From Kribbella sp. VKM Ac-2568 (lineage in GTDB: Bacteria > Actinomycetota > Actinomycetes > Propionibacteriales > Kribbellaceae), in contig NZ_SLVF01000004.1 of the NCBI RefSeq assembly GCF_004345365.1, forward strand, positions 372,001 to 436,000: a stretch of DNA of 64,000 bases. Direction: 5' to 3'. The notes beneath the pieces are model-generated. The model was not told the DNA's origin, ran no database searches, and saw nothing but the letters and a program-made list of their open reading frames with translations. Below are positions 48,438 through 56,846 of the stretch, in pieces. Within the stretch, counting starts at the first letter, position 1; the number at the start of each line of letters is the position of its first letter. Made by a program: the position numbers and the translations under genes.

Positions 48438-50300
48438 TCATTCCGGCGCGGTGAACGTCGGCATGACCGCGCTCGGAGCCTGCTGCGGCTCGTTGCTCGC
48501 GGCCTGCTCAGCGGCCTTCGCTGCGGTCTTCTCGTCAGCCTTCTCCGCGGACTGCGGTGCGGCCTCTTCCGAAGCCTTCGCCCTCGACGTCCGCTTGCGG
48601 GCCGGCCGCTTCGCCGGCGCCTTCTCCTCGGTCGCCGTCTCGACGGCGGCCGTCGGCTCGGCTGACTTCTCAACCACCGGGGCCTCGGCGGGCTGGCTGA
48701 CGGACACGTCCGTCTGCTGCTCCGTGGTGCCCTCGGTGCGGCGGCGACGGGTGCGCTGCCGAGGCTTGCGCTCCGCCGGTGCCTCCGCTGCCTCGGTCGA
48801 CGACTCGGCCGTCGGCGGTACCGCGGTCTTGGCGGTCACGTCGGCGTCGGACTTCTGCTCGACCGTCCCACCGCCCTCGCCTGACTCGCTGCCGCCCTCG
48901 ACCGGCTGGCCGGCCCGCAGCCGCCGCCGGCTGCGGTTGGGCCGCTTCCGGGCCGGACGCTCGCTGCGCTCACCGGACTCGCCGTCGGACCCGGCAGTGG
49001 TTCCGGTGGTGGACTTGGCCTCGCCTTCGCCGGACCGGGTACGCCGGGCCGGCCTGTCGCGGGCGGGCTTGTCCTCCGGCTCGCGGGCCGGCTTGATCCG
49101 GCCCTTCGCGCCGGTCGGGATGCCGAGGTCGTGATAGAGCTCGGGGGAGGTCGAGTAGATCTCCTGCGGCTCGTCGTAGGGCAGGTCGAGCGCCTTGTTG
49201 ATCGTCTTCCAGCGGACCAGGTCCGGCCAGTCGACGAAGGTGACGGCGATGCCGCTCGCACCCGCGCGGCCGGTCCGGCCGATCCGGTGGATGTAGGCCT
49301 TCTCGTCCTCAGGGCAGGTGTTGTTGATGACGTGCGTGACACCCTCGACGTCGATGCCGCGGGCGGCCACGTCGGTACAGATCAGCACGTCGATCTTGTC
49401 GCCGCGGAACCGGGTCAGCGCCCGCTCGCGGGCCTGCTGGTTCAGGTCGCCGTGGATCGCGGCGGCCTTGAAGCCCCGGTCGATCAGGTCGTCGGTGAGC
49501 CGGGACGCCTCCCGCTTGGTGCGGCAGAAGATCATCACCCGGCCGCGGTCGTCGGCCTGCAGGATCCGGGCCACCACCTCGGGCTTGTCCAGATCGTGTG
49601 CCCGGTAGACGAACTGCGCCGTCGTCGGCACCATCTCGGTGTCCTCGTGGGACTCCGCCCGGATGTTCAGCGGGTGCCGCATGTGGGTGCGGGCCAGGCC
49701 GATCACGGCCGACGGCATGGTTGCCGAGAACAACATGGTCTGGCGCAGCTCGGGCGTCTTGCGCAGGATCCGCTCGACGTCGGGCAGGAAGCCGAGGTCC
49801 AGCATCTCGTCGGCCTCGTCGAGCACCAGCACCTTGATGTGGCTGAGGTCGAGCACGCCGCGGTTGGCCAGGTCCAGCAGCCGGCCCGGCGTACCGACGA
49901 CGACGTCGACACCGGTCTTGAGGGCGTCGAGCTGCGGCTCGTAGGCGACCCCGCCGTAGATGGTCAGGATCCGCACGGTGCGCACGGTGGAGGCGGTCTC
50001 GAGGTCCTTGGCGACCTGGATGGTGAGCTCGCGGGTCGGGGTGACGACCAGGGCTTGCGGCTTGCCGGGCGCGGCCAGCTCCTCGTAGTCGGCCTCGCCG
50101 GGGGAGATGGTGCGCTGCAGCAGCGGGATACCGAACCCGAGGGTCTTACCGGTACCGGTACGGGCCTGGCCGATCAGGTCGGTCCCCATCAGCGCGACGG
50201 GAAGCGTCATCTCCTGGATCGGGAAAGGCTCGATGATGTTGACGCGATCGAGCGCGTCGCAGATCTCGGGCAGGACCCCGAGCTCTCGGAAGGTGGTCAG
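48438..50300 (-). CDS. DEAD-box RNA helicase with basic low-complexity tail; apparent CTG start
   Basis: A helicase of about 620 residues. The Q motif (FRELGVLPEICDAL ... FPIQEM) lies just upstream of the first ATG (50210). Motifs are GQARTGTGKT (I), PTRELTIQ (Ia), VLDEADEML (II), FSATMP (III), GRVMIFCRTKREA (IV), VLICTDVAARGIDV (V) and HRIGRTGRAG (VI). The last 200 residues are Arg/Lys/Glu/Pro-rich and probably unstructured. An in-frame stop at 50315-50313 leaves no ATG, GTG or TTG ahead of the Q motif; CTG 50300 with GAGAGG 8 bases upstream is the best start. It likely remodels mRNA or rRNA. Confidence 0.88.
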   Translation of the reverse strand: MTTFRELGVLPEICDALDRVNIIEPFPIQEMTLPVALMGTDLIGQARTGTGKTLGFGIPLLQRTISPGEADYEELAAPGKPQALVVTPTRELTIQVAKDLETASTVRTVRILTIYGGVAYEPQLDALKTGVDVVVGTPGRLLDLANRGVLDLSHIKVLVLDEADEMLDLGFLPDVERILRKTPELRQTMLFSATMPSAVIGLARTHMRHPLNIRAESHEDTEMVPTTAQFVYRAHDLDKPEVVARILQADDRGRVMIFCRTKREASRLTDDLIDRGFKAAAIHGDLNQQARERALTRFRGDKIDVLICTDVAARGIDVEGVTHVINNTCPEDEKAYIHRIGRTGRAGASGIAVTFVDWPDLVRWKTINKALDLPYDEPQEIYSTSPELYHDLGIPTGAKGRIKPAREPEDKPARDRPARRTRSGEGEAKSTTGTTAGSDGESGERSERPARKRPNRSRRRLRAGQPVEGGSESGEGGGTVEQKSDADVTAKTAVPPTAESSTEAAEAPAERKPRQRTRRRRTEGTTEQQTDVSVSQPAEAPVVEKSAEPTAAVETATEEKAPAKRPARKRTSRAKASEEAAPQSAEKADEKTAAKAAEQAASNEPQQAPSAVMPTFTAPE

Positions 50301-50521
50301 GCTGATCGCCTCTCACATGCTTGTGCGGACAGTTGCAACAGTGGCCGGGTGGGCGTGGCTGCCCTACTTTTCACGGCGCGGGACACTGTGCAAGCGGCTC
50401 GCACCAGCTGCCCATCTGGGCGCGTCACCGGCGAAACACCGTCCAGTGTAGCCGGAACGTGCGCCACGACCGCCTCGTCGCATTCGGCCCCTGGCTTCCC
50501 GGTGCAGATAGTGTGCGCTCC

Positions 50522-51205
50522 ATGACGGAGACAACGGCCTTCGACGACCCCGCCTACCGGGCCGCGGCGGTGGATCTGCTGGGAGTTCTCGCGTACGGCG
50601 AACTGACCGCGTTCGAGCGGATCGCCGAGGACGCCAAGCTCGCCCCGACCCTCGATGACAAGGCCCAGCTGGCCCAGCTCGCGACCACCGAGTTCGGCCA
50701 TTTCGTGCAGTTGCGGGACCGCCTGGTCGCGCTCGGGGTGGACCCGATGGACGCGATGCAGCCGTTCGTCACTCCGCTGGACGCGTTCCACGACCACACC
50801 GCGCCGTCGGACTGGCTAGAAGGTCTGGTGAAGGCGTACGTGGGCGACGGATTGGCGAACGACTTCTACCGCGAGGTCGCGGCGTACGTCGACGCGGAGA
50901 CCCGGGCCCTGGTGCTCGAGGTGTTCGCGGATTCCGGCCAGGCCGAGTTCGTGGTGGACCGGGTCCGGGCCGCGATCGAGGAAGACCCGAAGCTCGGTGG
51001 CCGGCTCGCGCTGTGGGGCCGCCGGCTGGTCGGCGAGGCGCTCAGCCAGGCACAGCGGATCGCCGCGGACCGCGATCCACTGGCGGCGCTGCTGGCCGGC
51101 AGTGTGGACCGCCCCGGCCTCGACCTGGCCGCGATCGGCCGGATGTTCACCCGCCTGACCGAGGCTCACACCGCCCGGATGAACGCCCTCGGCCTGCAGG
51201 CCTGA
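50522..51205 (+). CDS. Ferritin-like protein (MiaE_2-type)
   Basis: A 227-residue all-helical ferritin-like protein of the tRNA-(ms2io6A)-hydroxylase-like group (MiaE_2). Iron-binding-type residues appear in YGELTAFERIAEDA, ATTEFGHFVQLRD (E-x2-H) and later in VDAETRALVLEVFADSG. The activity of the actinobacterial version is not proven; tRNA hydroxylation is the name-giving role of the distant family. It diverges from the DEAD-helicase gene, an arrangement also seen in mycobacteria. ATG 50522 is used. Confidence 0.8.
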   Translation: MTETTAFDDPAYRAAAVDLLGVLAYGELTAFERIAEDAKLAPTLDDKAQLAQLATTEFGHFVQLRDRLVALGVDPMDAMQPFVTPLDAFHDHTAPSDWLEGLVKAYVGDGLANDFYREVAAYVDAETRALVLEVFADSGQAEFVVDRVRAAIEEDPKLGGRLALWGRRLVGEALSQAQRIAADRDPLAALLAGSVDRPGLDLAAIGRMFTRLTEAHTARMNALGLQA

Positions 51206-51210
51206 AAAAC

Positions 51211-51260
51211 CTTGCGTTCGAAGAACCCGAGAGGCGTCACCGCGGTTCTTCGGACGTTGA
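51211..51260. terminator. Bidirectional palindrome, member 3 of the repeated family
   Basis: CGTTCGAAGAACC (51215-51227) pairs with GGTTCTTCGGACG (51244-51256), all paired with one G-U. It starts 6 bases after the ferritin-like stop, again between convergent genes. Confidence 0.75.
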
Positions 51261-51269
51261 GGAAAGCAG

Positions 51270-51304
51270 AGCGGCCGCCTGCCCCGATCGGGGTGGCGGC
51301 CGCT
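51270..51304 (-). terminator. Long GC hairpin after the GlsB-like gene
   Basis: AGCGGCCGCC (51270-51279) pairs with GGCGGCCGCT (51295-51304), and CCCCGATCGGGG sits inside as a second palindrome. It lies 14 bases beyond the stop of the minus-strand gene. Confidence 0.7.
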
Positions 51305-51317
51305 GTGGTGGTGCTGC

Positions 51318-51593
51318 TCAGACTTTTGCCTTGCTGTTGCGCGAGGAGATGAACCCGACCACGATCGCGGCGCAGATGATCTGGATCAGGTACTGGATCC
51401 AGTCCGGGCCTGACGTGTCCTTGACGCCCAGGAAGTAGGCGATCAGGCCACCGAGGAAGGCACCGATGCCACCGCCCAGGATGGTCCAGCCGAGGCTGAT
51501 GTTCTGCTTGCCCGGGAGCACCAGCCGGGCCAGCGGCCCGAAGATGACTCCGGCGATGAGGCTGACGATGATCATCCAGATCCAGAAACCCAC
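51318..51593 (-). CDS. GlsB/YeaQ/YmgE-family stress membrane protein
   Basis: A 91-residue protein with three Gly-rich helices (WMIIVSLIAGVIFGPLARLV, GWTILGGGIGAFLGGLIAYF, YLIQIICAAIVVGFIS), the transglycosylase-associated protein pattern. Its role is unclear; relatives are stress induced. GTG 51593 has AAGGAGG 5 bases upstream, a strong ribosome site. It is monocistronic, with a large terminator hairpin. Confidence 0.9.
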   Translation of the reverse strand: MGFWIWMIIVSLIAGVIFGPLARLVLPGKQNISLGWTILGGGIGAFLGGLIAYFLGVKDTSGPDWIQYLIQIICAAIVVGFISSRNSKAKV

Positions 51594-51744
51594 GATTCCT
51601 CCTTGAGGGATGACTGACCTGCGGCGATCTGGTGCCCAGCGTCGAACAGACCACCGAACATGCAGGTCTATCCCTCATGGTCCTCGCTTCGTCGCACTCC
51701 GCAACCAGGACACGCGACAGTTGCCGGACCGATGCTCGACCCAG

Positions 51745-51757
51745 CCCGGAAACCGGG
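51745..51757 (-). terminator. Small hairpin after the DUF3107 gene
   Basis: CCCGG-AAA-CCGGG directly abuts the stop codon at 51758. The remaining 150 bases up to the GlsB-like start hold its promoter region, with no clear elements. Confidence 0.4.
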
Positions 51758-51985
51758 TCAGATGGCGCCGAAACCGACCTTGCGGATCGAGACCTCACCG
51801 ATCTCCACGTAGGCGAGCCGGTCGGCCGGGACGAGCACCTTGCGGCCCTTCTCGTCCGTCAGCTGCAACAGACCGGACTTGCCGGCGAGAGCGTCCGCGA
51901 CGGCCTGCTCGACCTCTTCGGGGCTCTGCTCGCTCTCGAGCACCAACTCGCGATTGGCGTGCTGTACGCCGATCTTGACCTCCAC
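51758..51985 (-). CDS. DUF3107 small protein (TB9.4-like)
   Basis: A 75-residue protein, EVKIGVQHANRELVLESEQS at the N-terminus and LVPADRLAYVEIGEVSIRKV at the C-terminus, matching DUF3107. The function is unknown; the mycobacterial member lies beside a TetR gene and the moeZ/adnAB block, as here. GTG 51985 has GGGAGGG upstream; the open frame further upstream is not family-like. Confidence 0.88.
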   Translation of the reverse strand: MEVKIGVQHANRELVLESEQSPEEVEQAVADALAGKSGLLQLTDEKGRKVLVPADRLAYVEIGEVSIRKVGFGAI

Positions 51986-52097
51986 GAAACCCTCCCGGGC
52001 ACGTTCCGACCGGCGGCTCTCGCCGGTACCCGATTCGAGCCTATCCGTTGCGGGCCCGGGGTTCTCACCCGTCCGCCCACAGCAGAACCTCCGGTGC

Positions 52098-52727
52098 TCA
52101 GCTCTCGGTGCGGGGGAAGCCGCGGATGCCACGCCAGGCGAGGCTCGCGACCAGGTCGGCGGCCTGCTGCTGCTCGAGGGAGGAGTTCTCCGAGCTGAGC
52201 CAGTACCGCGCGCTCACCTGGGCCATCCCGACCAGGCTGACCGCGAGCACCATCGACTGCTCCTTGCTCAGCCCGGCGTCCGCGCTGATCACCTCGGAAC
52301 AGGCCTCGGCGCACGCGTGGGTGACCCGGTCGACCCGCTCGCGGACGGCCGGCTCGTTGGTCAGGTCCGACTCGAACACCAGCCGGAAGGCGCCCTGGGC
52401 GTTCGCCACGTACTCGTAGAAGGCGTGGATTGTCGCTCCGACCCGCTCCTTGTTGTCCTCGGTCGAGCGCAGCGCGTCCCGCACCGACGCCACGATCGCC
52501 TCGCAGGAGGTGTCCAGCAGCGCGAGGTACAGCTCGAGCTTGCCCGGGAAGTGCTGGTAGAGCACGGGCTTCGAGACGCCGGCGCGATCGGCGATGTCGT
52601 CCATCGCGGCGGCGTGGTAGCCGTTCGCGACGAAGACCTCCTGGGCCGCCTCGAGCAGTTGCGCGCGGCGGGCCAGACGCGGCAGGCGGCTGCCGCGCTT
52701 GGGCGCAGTCTCCGGTGTCGTCGACAC
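52098..52727 (-). CDS. TetR-family transcriptional regulator
   Basis: A 209-residue TetR protein with HTH LEAAQEVFVANGYHAAAMDD followed by ADRAGVSKPVLYQHFPGKLE (about residues 24-66). The ligand domain (IHAFYEYVANAQGAFRLVFE; VLAVSLVGMAQVSARYWLSS) is TetR_C-like. GTG 52727 has GAAGGAG 6 bases upstream. It lies directly upstream of the DUF3107 gene. No operator palindrome was recognised near it. Confidence 0.92.
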   Translation of the reverse strand: MSTTPETAPKRGSRLPRLARRAQLLEAAQEVFVANGYHAAAMDDIADRAGVSKPVLYQHFPGKLELYLALLDTSCEAIVASVRDALRSTEDNKERVGATIHAFYEYVANAQGAFRLVFESDLTNEPAVRERVDRVTHACAEACSEVISADAGLSKEQSMVLAVSLVGMAQVSARYWLSSENSSLEQQQAADLVASLAWRGIRGFPRTES

Positions 52728-52791
52728 GTCGGCTCCTTCGGTGGTGCGGCACCGGCTGCCTGTGGCAGGCGGTAGTTGAACCGAATCCTAC

Positions 52792-52980
52792 CTAGCGGTA
52801 GTCATCCTCGTCGGACCCGCCGACCGCGCGGCGCTGCTCCCCGACATCGGCGGGGTCGGCTTCGAGCGGTACGTCCGGGCTCTCGTCGTCCGGCTCGGGG
52901 TCGTAGCCAGCCGAATGCAGGCGCTGGTCCACCACGTCGGCCTCGGGGGCCTCGTCGGGCAGTTCCACGTTGCTGGTCAT
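52792..52980 (-). CDS. Small acidic hypothetical protein
   Basis: A 62-residue, strongly acidic, probably disordered protein (TSNVELPDEAPEADVVDQRL; DPEPDDESPDVPLEADPADV) ending in DEDDYR. Such short Asp/Pro-rich proteins (some called DUF5709) are common in Actinobacteria and have no known role. Start ATG 52980. Weak evidence, but base composition by codon position looks coding. Confidence 0.5.
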   Translation of the reverse strand: MTSNVELPDEAPEADVVDQRLHSAGYDPEPDDESPDVPLEADPADVGEQRRAVGGSDEDDYR

Positions 52981-53027
52981 CGCGCTCCTCTCGGGCGGCC
53001 ACCCTCCGGTACCCAGAGTCGTGGCGG

Positions 53028-53966
53028 TTATGAAGGCAGCGGTTTCGGGTCGTCATACAGCCCCTCCAGCACGTCGCCGTACTCCTCGATCCGGGCGAGC
53101 ACGTCGGCGGGCAGGAAGGTCAGCTCGGCGGGATCGGTGGCGGCGGCCACCTCGTCCCAGTCGATCGGTGTGGACACCCTGGGCTCCTCCGCTCCCCGCA
53201 GCGAGTACGGCGCCAGGGTGGTCTTGGCGCTGGCGTTCTGGCTCCAGTCGATGAAGACCTTGCCGGGGCGGAGCGCCTTCGTCATGTTCGCCGTGACGTT
53301 CTCCGGCAACGCCTCGGCCAGTTGCTCGGCCAGCTGCTTGGCGAAGGCACTGGCGTCGCGGGACGGGGCCGGCTCGATCGGCACGTAGAGGTGCATGCCT
53401 TTGTTGCCGGAGGTCTTCGGCCAGCCCTCCATCCCATAGTGGCTCAGCAACTCCCGCAGGGCGAGGGCGACGTCGCAGCAGTCCACGACGGTGGCTCCCG
53501 GCCCCGGGTCCAGGTCGAACACGACGAGGTCGGCGTGAGGGGTCTTCCCGGTGTCGGACAGCCCGATCCGCCACTGCGGGACGTGCAGTTCCAGCGCAGC
53601 GAGGTTGGCGAGCCATACGATCGTTTGGATGTCGTCGGCGATCACGAAGTCCGCCTCGTCCCGGCCGGTGGAGCTCCCCGGCGTCGGCAGGGTCACCGTG
53701 CGCACCCAGTCCGGCGTACCGCGGGGTGCGTTCTTCTCGAAGAAGTACGCCGCGCCGGTGCCGTCGGGCCACCGCTTGCGGGTGAGCGGCCGGTCGGACA
53801 GGTGCGGCAGCAACTGCGGAGCGACCTGCAGGTAGTAGTCGATCACCTCGGCCTTGGTGAAGCCCACCTCTGGATAGAGCACCTTGCCGAGGTTGGTGAG
53901 CTTCATCGTCTGCCCATCAACTTCAGTCGTCAGCTGCTTCGGTCCCGCTGCCATGCCACCTAGCAT
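53028..53966 (-). CDS. LigD-type polymerase domain protein (NHEJ primase-polymerase)
   Basis: A 312-residue stand-alone primase-polymerase of the LigD PolDom family. Motifs are MKLTNLGKVLYPEVGFTKAE, YFFEKNAPRGTPDWV, LVVFDLDPGPGATV with the catalytic Asp pair, KTSGNKGMHLYVPI and VFIDWSQNASAKTTLAPYSL. It extends and fills broken DNA ends with ribo- or deoxynucleotides in end joining with Ku and a ligase. No ku or ligase gene lies in this window. ATG 53966 opens the frame and ATG 53954 is an equally likely start. Confidence 0.92.
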   Translation of the reverse strand: MLGGMAAGPKQLTTEVDGQTMKLTNLGKVLYPEVGFTKAEVIDYYLQVAPQLLPHLSDRPLTRKRWPDGTGAAYFFEKNAPRGTPDWVRTVTLPTPGSSTGRDEADFVIADDIQTIVWLANLAALELHVPQWRIGLSDTGKTPHADLVVFDLDPGPGATVVDCCDVALALRELLSHYGMEGWPKTSGNKGMHLYVPIEPAPSRDASAFAKQLAEQLAEALPENVTANMTKALRPGKVFIDWSQNASAKTTLAPYSLRGAEEPRVSTPIDWDEVAAATDPAELTFLPADVLARIEEYGDVLEGLYDDPKPLPS

Positions 53967-53972
53967 GGCCTA

Positions 53973-54926
53973 GTGGAGAGTTACGGGGCAGTAACCGGCG
54001 CTTCGGTGCCGTTGGGGGCGCAGGAATGGCCGGCCCGGACCGTGCCGGTCTCGGGTGTCGACCTGCTGGTGAGGGACGTGCCTGGAGCGAGCAAGGACCT
54101 GCCGCCTGCGCTGTTCGTGCACGGGCTGGGCGGGTCGTCGCTGAACTGGACGACGATCGGGCTGCTCCTGAGCGACACCGTGCGCGGTATCGCGCCCGAC
54201 CTGCCCGGCTTCGGGCGTACGCCGCCCTTGCCCGGCCTCGGGGGTCTCACCCGCCAGGTGGACGTCCTCGATGAGTTGATGGACCGCGAGATCGACGAAC
54301 CGGTGCATCTGTTCGGCAACTCGATGGGTGGAGCCGCCGCGGTCGCCTTCGCCGCGCGCCGGCCGGACCGGGTGAAGTCGCTGACCCTGATCTCTCCCGC
54401 GCTGCCGCACCCGCGCGCCTCCGCCGTCGCGCTGTGGTTCCTCGCGCTCGCGACCCCGCGCCTGGGTGAGGTCGTGCTGGACCGGTCGCGGCGGCTCCCG
54501 TTCGACCGACGGCTCCGGGCGTCGCTGATGATGGTCTACGGCGATCCGGCAGCTCTGGCGCCGGAGACGCTCGAAGCCCACGCCGCCGAACTGCGCCGGC
54601 GCGACGCCGAGGCCTGGTACCCGCAGGCGACGGTGGAAGGCGCGCGCAGCATCCTGCGGGCGTACCTCACCCCGCCGCGCAGGTCGTTGTGGGCTGCGGC
54701 GGCGCAGGTTCGTTGCCCCGTCCTGTTGGTGTACGGCGGTCGCGACCGGCTGGTCGACGCCAGGATCCGCACCAAGGCGCAGAGCACCTTCCCCGATGCG
54801 CGCCTGCTCTACCTGCCGAACTCCGGCCACGTGGCCCAGATGGAACACCCGCAGGAAGTCGAGCAGGCGTTCCGTCAGCTGATTCGCCAGCAGCGGCAGG
54901 AGGAACGCGGTACCCGACTTCGGTAG
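53973..54926 (+). CDS. Alpha/beta hydrolase
   Basis: A 317-residue hydrolase. PALFVHGLGGSSLNWTTIGL is the oxyanion strand, FGNSMGGAAAVAFAARRPDR the elbow (Ser about 121), VLLVYGGRDRLVD holds the acid, and PNSGHVAQMEHP the His. The triad is intact. It resembles the hydrolase encoded near mycobacterial moeZ (Rv3207c/LipV neighbourhood), but the substrate is unknown. GTG 53973 lies 6 bases from the divergent polymerase start, so their promoters overlap. Confidence 0.87.
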   Translation: MESYGAVTGASVPLGAQEWPARTVPVSGVDLLVRDVPGASKDLPPALFVHGLGGSSLNWTTIGLLLSDTVRGIAPDLPGFGRTPPLPGLGGLTRQVDVLDELMDREIDEPVHLFGNSMGGAAAVAFAARRPDRVKSLTLISPALPHPRASAVALWFLALATPRLGEVVLDRSRRLPFDRRLRASLMMVYGDPAALAPETLEAHAAELRRRDAEAWYPQATVEGARSILRAYLTPPRRSLWAAAAQVRCPVLLVYGGRDRLVDARIRTKAQSTFPDARLLYLPNSGHVAQMEHPQEVEQAFRQLIRQQRQEERGTRLR

Positions 54927-55044
54927 CAGTCGCCGGGCGCGGTGTCATCTCCGGGATGATCCTGCGCCGGATTCGTTGACCCGACAACCACCTGCGTGTC
55001 TCTGGAGTCAGACGGATGATCTGTCTGCTGACGAAAGGACCACT

Positions 55045-55287
55045 GTGCGGGTATTCGGAAGACTGGGGCTGGTGGTCGCGCTGCTCGGTGACTGCTCTGG
55101 TCCGCGGGACAGGCGCAGGCCGCGCTCACGGACCAGCCAGTTGCCAAAGGCAAGGATTGGCGGGTGGGACCGGTGGCCGGGGGCTACCGGCTGACACTCG
55201 ACCTTCACCGCCGAGATCCAGCACCTGGACGGCGCCCTCCTGAAGCTCCCCGTCACCCTCACAGCCACCATCCACGACAACGACTGA
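55045..55287 (+). pseudogene. Frameshifted remnant of a small secreted protein
   Basis: GTG 55045, preceded by AAAGGA, starts VRVFGRLGLVVALLG. A shift of frame then continues a good signal peptide and mature start (LLWSAGQAQAALTDQPVAKG, then WRVGPVAGGYRLTLD). A second shift returns to the first frame with FTAEIQHLDGALLKLPVTLT ending ATIHDND and a stop. Read straight through, the first frame stops at 55194. Two compensating shifts in 240 bases suggest decay, or base-call errors. I do not recognise the family. Confidence 0.45.
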
Positions 55288-55299
55288 CCACCCCCAGAC

Positions 55300-55335
55300 A
55301 CCAGGCGCCCCCGGCTGCATCCGAGGCGGCCTGGT
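55300..55335 (+). terminator. Hairpin after the small pseudogene
   Basis: ACCAGGC (55300-55306) pairs with GCCTGGT (55329-55335) around a nested CGG/CCG stem; CTTATCT follows. Confidence 0.5.
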
Positions 55336-55535
55336 CTTATCTCTGCCGGCGCCAGGCACCGCGGCCAGTCGTGAGACACACCTCCAGGGGCGCCGACCCG
55401 GCGCCGTACAAGTGAGACGAACGTCCCGGGATGCGGACCTGGCGGGGTCGGGCTGGTGTGGTGCGGGAACATGGAGAGCGGATGGATGGTTGAAACCCGG
55501 AGATCCGCCATTTTCCCGCTGACGAGGAGCGACAA

Positions 55536-56726
55536 GTGTCACTGCCCCCGCTGGTCGAACCGGCCGACGAGCTGACCATCGACGAGGTCCGCCGGTATTC
55601 ACGGCACCTGATCATCCCCGAGGTCGGGATGGCCGGTCAGAAGCGGCTGAAGAACGCCAAGGTGCTGGTGATCGGCGCCGGCGGCCTCGGCAGCCCCGCG
55701 CTGCTCTACCTGGCCGCGGCCGGTGTCGGCACCCTCGGCATCGTCGAGTTCGACACCGTCGACGAGTCGAACCTGCAGCGCCAGATCATCCACGGCCAGT
55801 CCGACATCGGGAAGTCCAAGGCCCAGTCGGCCAAGGAGTCGATCCTCGAGGCGAACCCGTACACGAACGTCGTCCTGCACGAGACCCGGCTGGACAACGA
55901 CAACGTGTTCGAGATCTTCGAGCAGTACGACCTGATCGTCGACGGCACCGACAACTTCGCCACCCGGTACCTGGTGAACGACGCCGCGGTGCTGCTCGGC
56001 AAGCCGTACGTCTGGGGCTCGATCTTCCGCTTCGACGGCCAGGTCAGCGTCTTCTGGGCCGAGCACGGCCCGTGCTACCGCTGCCTGTACCCCGAGCCGC
56101 CGCCGCCCGGCATGGTCCCGTCCTGCGCCGAGGGTGGTGTGCTCGGTGTGCTGTGCGCGTCGATCGGCGCCGCGCAGGTGACCGAGGCGATCAAGCTGCT
56201 CACCGGGATTGGCGACCCGTCGCTGGGCCGGCTGAACATCTACGAGGCGCTCGACTTGAACTGGCGCGCGCTGAAGGTCCGCAAGGACCCGAACTGCGCG
56301 ATCTGCGGTGAGAACCCGACCGTCACCGAGCTGATCGACTACGAGAGCTTCTGCGGCGCGATCACCGAGGAGGCGGCCGACGCGGCCGTTGGTTCCACCA
56401 TCTCGGTGAAGCAGCTGAGCGAGTGGATCAAGCTGAAGGACAACGGCGAGAAGGACTTCGTGCTGATCGACGTCCGCGAGCCCAACGAGTACGAGATCAA
56501 CAGGATCCCGGGCTCGGTGCTGATCCCGAAGGCCGACTTCCAGACCGGCGTCGCCCTGGAGAAGCTCCCGCAGGACAAGCAGCTGGTCTTCCACTGCAAG
56601 TCCGGCGTCCGCTCCGCCGAGGTCCTCGCCATCGCCAAGGGCGCCGGCTTCTCCGACGCCGTCCACGTGGGCGGCGGAGTAGTCGCCTGGGTCGACCAGA
56701 TCGACCCGTCGCAGCCCTCCTACTGA
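55536..56726 (+). CDS. moeZ: Adenylyltransferase/sulfurtransferase MoeZ
   Basis: A 396-residue MoeB-rhodanese fusion. The ThiF/MoeB domain (about 15-265) has RYSRHLIIPEVGMAGQKRLK, the nucleotide loop VIGAGGLGSPALLYLAAAGV, RQIIHG and VDGTDNFATRYLVND. Zinc Cys pairs are CYRC and CAIC. The C-terminal rhodanese domain (about 290-396) has the active Cys354 in FHCKSGVRS. It adenylates the C-terminal Gly of sulfur carrier proteins and transfers sulfur, serving molybdopterin, cysteine (CysO) and thiamine-type pathways. GTG 55536 follows GAGGAGCGACAA. It is probably essential housekeeping and monocistronic, with a strong terminator. Confidence 0.95.
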   Translation: MSLPPLVEPADELTIDEVRRYSRHLIIPEVGMAGQKRLKNAKVLVIGAGGLGSPALLYLAAAGVGTLGIVEFDTVDESNLQRQIIHGQSDIGKSKAQSAKESILEANPYTNVVLHETRLDNDNVFEIFEQYDLIVDGTDNFATRYLVNDAAVLLGKPYVWGSIFRFDGQVSVFWAEHGPCYRCLYPEPPPPGMVPSCAEGGVLGVLCASIGAAQVTEAIKLLTGIGDPSLGRLNIYEALDLNWRALKVRKDPNCAICGENPTVTELIDYESFCGAITEEAADAAVGSTISVKQLSEWIKLKDNGEKDFVLIDVREPNEYEINRIPGSVLIPKADFQTGVALEKLPQDKQLVFHCKSGVRSAEVLAIAKGAGFSDAVHVGGGVVAWVDQIDPSQPSY

Positions 56727-56736
56727 TCACCCGACA

Positions 56737-56773
56737 ACAGCCCCGCCCGTACTCCGGTACGCGGCGGGGCTGT
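56737..56773 (+). terminator. Strong terminator after moeZ
   Basis: ACAGCCCCGCC (56737-56747) pairs perfectly with GGCGGGGCTGT (56763-56773), with an inner CGTAC/GTACG stem. It starts 10 bases after the moeZ stop. Confidence 0.8.
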
Positions 56774-56846
56774 CGTCTTCAAGGCATGGCCCCGGACCCG
56801 GAGATGCTCGCCGCGGGCGCAGTGGCAGCGGTGACTCTGGTGGGTG

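Larger units (their letters stand above)
54927..55535. other. 609-base stretch without an intact gene
   Basis: The interval between the hydrolase and moeZ holds a decayed small exported protein gene (55045-55287) and a hairpin after it (55300-55335). It also has GC-rich inverted repeats near 55394-55410 and a GCGGAT/ATCCGC hairpin followed by CATTTTC (55478-55515) before moeZ. No intact ORF with family features was found. Confidence 0.6.
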
